Source: Halovenus sp.
Lineage (GTDB): Archaea; Halobacteriota; Halobacteria; Halobacteriales; Haloarculaceae
Reading direction: 5' to 3'
NCBI GenBank assembly: GCA_003551265.1
Contig: PUMG01000042.1
Location: forward strand, 1-11,046
DNA length: 11,046 nt
Shown here: positions 7,024 to 11,046 of the stretch, in pieces
Layout of the letters: each line of letters opens with the position of its first letter
Position numbering within the stretch: the first letter of the stretch is position 1
The notes under the pieces: generated by a model
Databases searched by the model: none
Told to the model about the DNA's origin: nothing
Seen by the model: the letters and a program-made list of their open reading frames with translations, nothing else
Made by a program: the position numbers and the translations under genes

Positions 7024-8370
7024 CGAATCGACGCTTTTGTTTTCGTTTCCGTCTCTAGCCGTCTCTTCTTCGTCTTCAACACCTGTCGCTGTCACTTCGT
7101 CGTCAGTGCTACCTGCTGTTACATCCGCAGGTGCTGTTGGGTTCTCTGTCGAGACACCACTGCCTTCGTTTTGCGTCCCACGTTCGGACGGCTTGTCACC
7201 ACGTTCGGACGGGGCGTTACCGTTTTCGGAAACACCCTCTCCGTTACTGGCTGTTGCAGTGAAGTCGGCTCCTGCAGATGGCTGTGCCGAGATTGCATAC
7301 AGCAGGTCACGGTCGGTGACGACGAACTCACCGGTCGTGGTGTCCTCGATGACGCGGTTGTTCGTATCGATGGCCACGTCGACGAGGTCTTCGAGCGAGT
7401 CGAGTTCGACACGTGGCCCATCGAGAGATGACTCGGGAACCTGTCCTCGGCTTATCCAGTCGTCGAACGCTTCACGCTCCTGATGACGTTCGAGTAACGC
7501 GAGTTCGACACGTGACGGGGGTACTTGACCCCGGAACTTCAACGCACCGAGGCTGAGAAGACCGACCAGCGAAACCAGAATCAGACCGAACGGTGCGTAC
7601 GAGCGAAGTGGTCCGTAGGTGGCTTCGTACTCGACGAGCTGTGTGCTTTCGTGACGCTCCTGTACAGTGTCTTCCAGCTCGATGCTGTAACTGCCACCGT
7701 CCGGCTCGATGAGGAGTCTGTCCTGGTGCGTGCTGGTGACGCGCTCGCCGTTTACCGTTCCCGAGACACGGGTGTCGAAGACGATGTCCAGTTCAGTCGT
7801 CCCGACGCTCGTTCCGAGCGCTGCTTCGGTTTGCTCGACGCTCTCGACGGCTTCGGTAACGTTGATTTCGAACGCGACGAGTGCTGGCTCTCCGGGCGAA
7901 AGTTCGTCGTGAGTCGCCCGGTCGAGCAGTTCGGTCTGCTGCCAGTACGGCTGTCCGTCCTGGTCGACCGCCTGTGAGCGGAGTTCAGCTTCGATTTCGA
8001 CGTCGAGTTCGCCATCATCAGAGGCGCTGTAGCTGTACTCATGCTCCCCTGCAAAGGTGGGTGAAATTCCGGTGAAGTACACCTGCTGGTTCGAGAGCGT
8101 CTGATTCTCGTCGAACACTGGATTCGGACGGACGACGTCTGCGTGGTGTGAGAGGTACGTCTCCTCGCTCCAGGAGGCAACGATTTCTTCTTCGGTCACT
8201 GTTCCTGGCTCGACGTGTGTCTGATAGACGAGCCAGCCACCGACGACTCCGAGCAGCACGAGTGCGACGACGATGACGACCAGCCAGCGCTGAAGGTGGT
8301 TCCGAACTCGAATCGACCGCAGTGACGGCGCATCTGTACGTTCGCGTTTGTTTTCGTTGTTGTTTGACAT
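7015..8370 (-). CDS. DUF5305 family membrane protein
   Basis: A 451-residue membrane protein resembling the haloarchaeal DUF5305 family, of unknown biochemical role. Residues 1-28 are basic and cytoplasmic, TM1 is about 29-49, and an extracellular domain runs 50-257 with NVT and NQT sequons and many beta-strand-like stretches. TM2 is about 258-277 and a cytoplasmic part about 278-365 (VELALLERHQEREAFDDWIS). A disordered tail follows. The tail repeats PSERG at a seven-residue spacing, encoded by a 14-bp direct repeat at 7178-7191 and 7199-7212. The start lies 24 bp after the signal peptidase stop, so the two genes almost certainly form an operon. From this pairing I infer an accessory role in surface-protein processing or assembly. 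The last 9 bp overlap the convergent FKBP gene. The family call comes from architecture and context, not a search. Confidence 0.78.
   Translation of the reverse strand: MSNNNENKRERTDAPSLRSIRVRNHLQRWLVVIVVALVLLGVVGGWLVYQTHVEPGTVTEEEIVASWSEETYLSHHADVVRPNPVFDENQTLSNQQVYFTGISPTFAGEHEYSYSASDDGELDVEIEAELRSQAVDQDGQPYWQQTELLDRATHDELSPGEPALVAFEINVTEAVESVEQTEAALGTSVGTTELDIVFDTRVSGTVNGERVTSTHQDRLLIEPDGGSYSIELEDTVQERHESTQLVEYEATYGPLRSYAPFGLILVSLVGLLSLGALKFRGQVPPSRVELALLERHQEREAFDDWISRGQVPESSLDGPRVELDSLEDLVDVAIDTNNRVIEDTTTGEFVVTDRDLLYAISAQPSAGADFTATASNGEGVSENGNAPSERGDKPSERGTQNEGSGVSTENPTAPADVTAGSTDDEVTATGVEDEEETARDGNENKSVDSLL
7035..7048 (+). terminator. T-rich candidate terminator for the FKBP gene
   Basis: TTTTGTTTTCGTTT begins 11 bp after the FKBP stop codon (7023). 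Interrupted T tracts of this kind end archaeal transcripts. It lies inside the coding 3' end of the convergent DUF5305 gene, where it encodes the asparagine- and lysine-rich NENKS segment. Confidence 0.45.
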
Positions 8371-8394
8371 GGGTGATGTATCGGGTTGGCTTTC

Positions 8395-9555
8395 TCAGTC
8401 GTTCAGGACGCGGTCGAAGAATCCGTCAGTACGGTCGCGGGTTCGGTGTCGAATCCGAACCGTCGACTGCGACCCTCCGAGGAGGAGCCACAGCGTCAGA
8501 AACGGCGTCACGATAACCGCGAGTATCAGCGTGTATGGAACCCACGGATGGATGGCATAGGCGCGCTCGATAACCGCAGGTGGCAGGATTGCGAAGTATC
8601 GGTACTCCGTCATCGAGCGGAGGTAGTATCCCGTCTCCTCGGGGGCGTGAAACGTCACAGTCGCGTTGGCCGTCTCGTTCGTTCCGAGCGAGATGTGGTC
8701 GGGTTCGACCTCGATACCGGAGCTCTCTGGTTCCATGTGCGAGACCGTCGGCAGGAACCCACCGTTGTGGACCTGATACTCGAAGGAGTCGGACCCGCCA
8801 CTGGGGATAATCGTGGGATTCGGGGAGTCGCTCTCGCTGCTGACGATGCCGTAGGTCTCGGTGCCTGCGGGTGCAACCATCCCGACCATCGCACCGCCAC
8901 AGAGCAACACGAGCGCACCAGCGAGCACGAGGCGGTTGTCGACCACGTCCGGGAGCGAGCGGGAGCGACTCCTCGACCGGTCGCGCTCGCCGCTCGTGTC
9001 ACCAACGAACGTCGCACCGAATGCGAGAACTCCCAGCGCGAACAGCAGATAGGCAAGCTGCTGTGAGCCGAGACGCGGTGCTCCGAATAGCCCGGCGACA
9101 GTTCGTTCGGCTCGGTCGAGCAGTGACCCGACTGCCTCGACGCCAGTTCCCAGATGGGGTATCCGAACGACCGTTCCGTCGACCGACAGCGCGACGGCTC
9201 TGACCTGGCCGTCGGTGACCAGCGGTTCGCCACCGCTCTGGTCGGTCACGATGTTTCCGTCTCCCTGTGTGACGTAGCCATCGGCTCGCTCGTCGACGAC
9301 CCTGTGTGTCGTCAGGTCCCCACCGTGCATCTGCTCTGGCTCGAACACGATGACCGCTCCTGTCCCGACGTCGCCCGCGAGCGGGCCGGGCACTGCGACG
9401 AACCCATCTCCTTCGTTGAGCGTTGGCTCCATGCTGTCGCTCTCGACGTACGCCAGCAACACAGGATAGCCGAGGACGTGTCCCGCCAGTAACGCCACCA
9501 GCATGAGGACGAGCGTCCCTGCAACTGCGAGTTCGAGCAGCCGTGTGAGTTTCAT
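8395..9555 (-). CDS. Type I signal peptidase (archaeal S26B type) with extra C-terminal ectodomain
   Basis: A 386-residue membrane serine protease that should cleave signal peptides outside the membrane. TM1 is about 8-30. The catalytic serine is S41 in SDSMEPTL. The second catalytic residue is a histidine, H84 in LTTHRVVD, as in archaeal and ER enzymes rather than the bacterial lysine. D99 lies in QGDGN. Past about residue 165 the protein is longer than a minimal archaeal peptidase. It has TM2 (168-186), a cytoplasmic loop with RDRSRSRSRS (191-200), TM3 (208-228), an extracellular domain (229-340) with N-glycosylation sequons at N293 and N297, TM4 (340-360), and a basic tail. Charges fit the positive-inside rule throughout. 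ATG 9555 has GGGAGGG at 9565-9571, nine bases upstream. The DUF5305 gene follows by 24 bp. This is probably a specialised peptidase rather than the general Sec enzyme, by inference from the fusion and pairing. Confidence 0.88.
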   Translation of the reverse strand: MKLTRLLELAVAGTLVLMLVALLAGHVLGYPVLLAYVESDSMEPTLNEGDGFVAVPGPLAGDVGTGAVIVFEPEQMHGGDLTTHRVVDERADGYVTQGDGNIVTDQSGGEPLVTDGQVRAVALSVDGTVVRIPHLGTGVEAVGSLLDRAERTVAGLFGAPRLGSQQLAYLLFALGVLAFGATFVGDTSGERDRSRSRSRSLPDVVDNRLVLAGALVLLCGGAMVGMVAPAGTETYGIVSSESDSPNPTIIPSGGSDSFEYQVHNGGFLPTVSHMEPESSGIEVEPDHISLGTNETANATVTFHAPEETGYYLRSMTEYRYFAILPPAVIERAYAIHPWVPYTLILAVIVTPFLTLWLLLGGSQSTVRIRHRTRDRTDGFFDRVLND

Positions 9556-9564
9556 CTGTCTGGT

Positions 9565-9571
9565 CCCTCCC
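9565..9571 (-). promoter_or_regulatory. Shine-Dalgarno site of the signal peptidase gene
   Basis: GGGAGGG on the minus strand lies nine bases before ATG 9555. It stands out because mat, thiI and the FKBP gene here appear leaderless. It therefore implies a 5' leader and SD-dependent translation for this operon. Confidence 0.5.
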
Positions 9572-9581
9572 GAGATGGGTG

Positions 9582-9602
9582 CTGACAGGACGTGCCTGTC
9601 AG
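9582..9602. repeat. Perfect 8-bp inverted repeat in the signal peptidase leader
   Basis: CTGACAGG (9582-9589) and CCTGTCAG (9595-9602) are exact reverse complements around a 5-bp ACGTG spacer. The element lies 27-47 bp before the signal peptidase ATG, just upstream of the Shine-Dalgarno site. It could be a dimeric regulator operator or an RNA stem in the leader. A weak TATA-like TTACAAAG at 9645-9652 (minus strand) would place transcription start near 9622, inside which the element would be transcribed. Confidence 0.5.
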
Positions 9603-9649
9603 TCGGTTTCTGCCTATCTCAGGGGAGACAACACACGACCTATGCTTTG

Positions 9650-9803
9650 TAAGTCAGTGGATACCACATCGGTATACGGTTCCTGCGACTCCGGTATACG
9701 GTTAATACCACTCACGTATTCTGTTACTATCACTTCTGTATACGTTGATACCACTCTAGTTCGTCGTAGATACTATCTGACTCAATTGTGGATACCAGAA
9801 CCC
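9650..9803. repeat. Seven-copy degenerate 22-bp tandem array (iteron-like or operator-like)
   Basis: An AT-rich block built on a 22-bp period. The unit consensus is GTATACGGTT followed by RATACCACTC and two free bases. Copies start at 9650, 9672, 9694, 9716, 9738, 9760 and 9782. GTATAC or GTATTC begins at 9672, 9694, 9716 and 9738, exactly 22 bp apart. ATACCA begins at 9661, 9705, 9748 and 9792 (44, 43 and 44 bp apart), with the relatives CTATCA at 9727 and ATACTA at 9770 falling between. The copies at 9694 and 9738 match at 18 of 20 aligned positions. Each full unit contains a GTAT/ATAC dyad. Twenty-two base pairs is about two helical turns, so all copies face the same side of the DNA. The array lies about 95 bp upstream of the signal peptidase start, with the zinc-finger gene on its other side. 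An operator cluster is my first reading; a replication iteron array is second, since no replication gene is seen. Confidence 0.75.
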
Positions 9804-9819
9804 TGTACAGACCTCACTG

Positions 9820-9978
9820 TCAGATAGGGGGGACAATCTCGTCACACGTTGGACACTCCGCAAGCATTCTCGGCCAGCTTCCGGCTTCGGTGTACTTCGC
9901 CAGCAGGTGCCGAGATGAGACCCGCTGCTCACAGAGTGGACATCGACCGAGCGTCGGCGAGAGTTCGTCCTGTCCCAC
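9820..9978 (-). CDS. Small CPxC zinc-finger protein, GTG start
   Basis: A 52-residue protein with GRCPLCEQRV near residues 11-20 and AECPTCDEIV near 40-49. The two CPxC knuckles are about 27 residues apart, a compact four-cysteine zinc-binding site. The central SSRHLLAKYTEAGS segment suits the beta hairpin and short helix of small haloarchaeal zinc-finger proteins, which I recall as common but functionally unknown. The proposed start is GTG 9978, giving VGQDELSPTLGRC with the initiator as Met. The frame stays open to 10011 without an ATG and includes another Cys-His pair, so an unusual start upstream cannot be excluded. A weak TATA-like TAACAATT (10002-10009, minus strand) lies about 27 bp before the GTG, fitting a leaderless transcript. 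Codon use and the paired CPxC motifs argue strongly for coding. On the plus strand this stretch is open but gives non-haloarchaeal, cysteine-rich sequence. Confidence 0.72.
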   Translation of the reverse strand: MGQDELSPTLGRCPLCEQRVSSRHLLAKYTEAGSWPRMLAECPTCDEIVPPI

Positions 9979-10051
9979 AGCGTGGCAGACGTCGGGAGGC
10001 GGAATTGTTAGTCACTGGATACCTATGGCACCCACTGCCCGAGTTCGAGGT

Positions 10052-10888
10052 ATGGCCGATTCCGAAGCCACAGTGACAGAGACGCGTCGACAGTTCGACC
10101 AGCCCGCGCTCGTCGAGCGCTTCAAGAACCCGGAGTACACTGGCGAGAACAGGTGTCTCCCGTGTACGATTCTCAACACGCTCATCGCTGTCGTCGTGAG
10201 CATCGTGGTCGGGGTGTTCTCGCTCCCGGCAGGCGGCGCACTCTTCGTCGCAAGCGTCCTGGTCATCTTCTTCCGTGGATACCTGATTCCGGGTACGCCC
10301 ACACTCGTGCAGTACTTGCCCGAACGAGTTCACGACGCTCTGGGGACGACACCCCACCACGACGAGCATGTCGAGGTGTCGTTCGACGTCGAGACGACGC
10401 TCACCGACGCAGCCATCATCAGAGAGTGTCCAGAGACCGACGACCTCTGCCTGACCGAGAGCTACCGCAGTGCCTGGCACCAGCGGATGGCCGAGTTAGA
10501 AGGAGACGACCAGAAACGGTATCGACTCTCGGATTCGCTGGTGGTCCCTGCCAACGAAGTTGAGTTCGAGGAGACCGAAACCGGCTGGCACGTTCACATC
10601 GAGGGGGTTCACGCCGGACGGTGGCACTCCGAAGCCGCGTTCGTCGCAGACCTCGCCAGCGAGGAGTTGCTCGGTGAGCGTCTCGACCGCTGGGAAGAGC
10701 TGCCCGCCGACCAGCGAACCCAGCTTCTGGTTGCACTCCGGACGTTCGTTGAGGAGTGCCCCTCCTGTGGGGGAGCGGTCGTTGCAGACGAGGACGTTGT
10801 ACGGTCGTGCTGTCGTGACGACATCGTCTCCGTGACGGCTGCGTGCGTCGAGTGTGACGCGGTGCTGTTCGAGGGAACAGAGAACTGA
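10052..10888 (+). CDS. Membrane-anchored zinc-ribbon protein of unknown function
   Basis: A 278-residue protein I cannot assign to a named family. A CLPC pair (C35, C38) lies directly before two hydrophobic spans, about 39-57 and 62-80, which end in RGYLIPGTPTL. Similar NRC-PC plus two-helix segments occur in other haloarchaeal hypothetical proteins as far as I recall. The central acidic soluble part (100-230) contains another cysteine pair (C126, C133). The C-terminus is ribbon-like: CPSC (236-239), CC (253-254) and CVEC (265-268). Both ends should lie in the cytoplasm if the two helices form a hairpin. ATG 10052 (MADSEATV) is preferred, with GATACCTAT as a possible TATA box about 30 bp upstream. 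ATG 10025 would add nine residues, and the frame is open back to 9788 only through the opposite-strand zinc-finger gene. Part of the C-terminal coding DNA is repeated downstream. Confidence 0.75.
   Translation: MADSEATVTETRRQFDQPALVERFKNPEYTGENRCLPCTILNTLIAVVVSIVVGVFSLPAGGALFVASVLVIFFRGYLIPGTPTLVQYLPERVHDALGTTPHHDEHVEVSFDVETTLTDAAIIRECPETDDLCLTESYRSAWHQRMAELEGDDQKRYRLSDSLVVPANEVEFEETETGWHVHIEGVHAGRWHSEAAFVADLASEELLGERLDRWEELPADQRTQLLVALRTFVEECPSCGGAVVADEDVVRSCCRDDIVSVTAACVECDAVLFEGTEN
10766..10836 (+). repeat. 71-bp direct repeat, copy 1 (inside zinc-ribbon gene)
   Basis: Starts TGTGGGGGAGCGG and ends ATCGTCTCCGTGAC. Every base is identical to 10976-11046, at an offset of exactly 210 bp (70 codons). 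This copy encodes the first CPSC cysteine knuckle region through the CC pair of the membrane/zinc-ribbon protein. Confidence 0.95.
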
Positions 10889-10917
10889 GAGGGCCGTTCC
10901 CGGATGTTGCCGGTGCG

Positions 10918-10926
10918 TTTTTGTAT
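10918..10926 (+). promoter_or_regulatory. Candidate TATA box of a downstream gene
   Basis: TTTTTGTAT is centred 26 bp before ATG 10948, the standard leaderless placement. The T run could also help terminate the preceding zinc-ribbon gene, which ends 30 bp upstream. Confidence 0.45.
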
Positions 10927-10947
10927 CCGCACCGTTCATTCCAGACG

Positions 10948-10975
10948 ATGGACAAGACGATTATCTTCCCCGGGA
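10948..10975 (+). CDS. First codons of an unidentified gene, interrupted by the 71-bp repeat
   Basis: ATG 10948 begins MDKTIIFPG, with a TATA-like element 26 bp upstream, and looks like an ordinary haloarchaeal gene start. After nine codons the sequence becomes an exact copy of DNA from the preceding gene. The frame then reads through arginine- and cysteine-rich residues to a TGA at 11026-11028, which is not credible protein. Too little remains to identify a product. If the repeat is a tandem duplication, an intact second copy of this start should lie 210 bp further on, outside the window. If it is an assembly error, the true continuation is missing. Confidence 0.35.
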
Positions 10976-11046
10976 TGTGGGGGAGCGGTCGTTGCAGACG
11001 AGGACGTTGTACGGTCGTGCTGTCGTGACGACATCGTCTCCGTGAC
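10976..11046 (+). repeat. 71-bp direct repeat, copy 2 (ends at the window edge)
   Basis: Exact copy of 10766-10836, running to the last base given. The bases just before the two copies differ (A at 10975, C at 10765), so the left boundary is sharp. The right boundary is unknown because the window ends, and 71 bp is a minimum length. Confidence 0.95.

Noticed and set aside
9650..9803. CRISPR array
   Set aside because: The units are contiguous 22-bp degenerate repeats with no unique spacers, and no cas genes are in the window.
9650..9803. Replication origin
   Set aside because: Iteron-like spacing is suggestive, but there is no orc1/cdc6 or rep gene nearby and I see no haloarchaeal origin-recognition box, so I list it only as an alternative.
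9579..9827. Plus-strand 82-codon frame across the repeat array
   Set aside because: Its translation is basic and T/Y/V-rich, unlike haloarchaeal proteins. Repeated peptides only reflect the 22-bp DNA repeats, and no ribosome site or promoter fits.
9788..10051. N-terminal extension of the zinc-ribbon gene back to 9788
   Set aside because: The added 88 residues are C/S/H/R-rich, non-acidic, and are the complement of the minus-strand zinc-finger gene.

Overview
The window is haloarchaeal chromosomal DNA (class Halobacteria). The proteins are strongly acidic, codons favour G or C in third position, and several families are typical of haloarchaea: a bacterio-opsin-activator-type HTH_10 regulator, a HalX response regulator, a DUF5305 protein fused-signal-peptidase pair, and very acidic FKBP linkers. 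Several genes have a TATA-like box about 26-29 bp before the start codon, the usual layout for leaderless haloarchaeal mRNAs.

Layout. (1) 1-2423, plus strand, is signal transduction: the C-terminal end of a sensor histidine kinase, a PAS-GAF-BAT-HTH_10 regulator, and a receiver-HalX response regulator. (2) 2467-5715, minus strand: a CYTH-domain CyaB-like protein, S-adenosylmethionine synthetase (mat), the tRNA 4-thiouridine synthase thiI, and a 35-residue membrane microprotein whose ATG overlaps the thiI stop codon. (3) 5848-7023, plus strand: a SlyD-like FKBP prolyl isomerase with two acidic low-complexity regions and a GGM-rich tail, divergent from cyaB. (4) 7015-9555, minus strand: a probable two-gene unit of an archaeal type I signal peptidase with an extra ectodomain and a DUF5305 membrane protein. 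The DUF5305 gene overlaps the end of the FKBP gene by 9 bp. (5) 9556-9819 has no gene but holds a 5' leader with an inverted repeat and, at 9650-9803, an AT-rich array of seven degenerate 22-bp repeats. (6) 9820-9978, minus strand: a small CPxC zinc-finger gene. (7) 10052-10888, plus strand: a membrane/zinc-ribbon protein of unknown function. (8) 10889-11046: a promoter and the start of another gene, interrupted after nine codons by an exact second copy of 71 bp from the preceding gene. That copy runs to the last base of the window.

Functionally, mat supplies AdoMet and thiI modifies tRNA, so they are metabolic and translation housekeeping genes. The signal peptidase/DUF5305 pair looks like a dedicated secretion or surface-protein maturation unit, but no substrate gene is visible. 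The most unusual feature is the 22-bp array upstream of that pair. The terminal 71-bp duplication is either a 210-bp tandem duplication or an assembly artefact. No gene-free stretch exceeds 300 bp. I see no rRNA, tRNA, CRISPR array, transposase or integrase.
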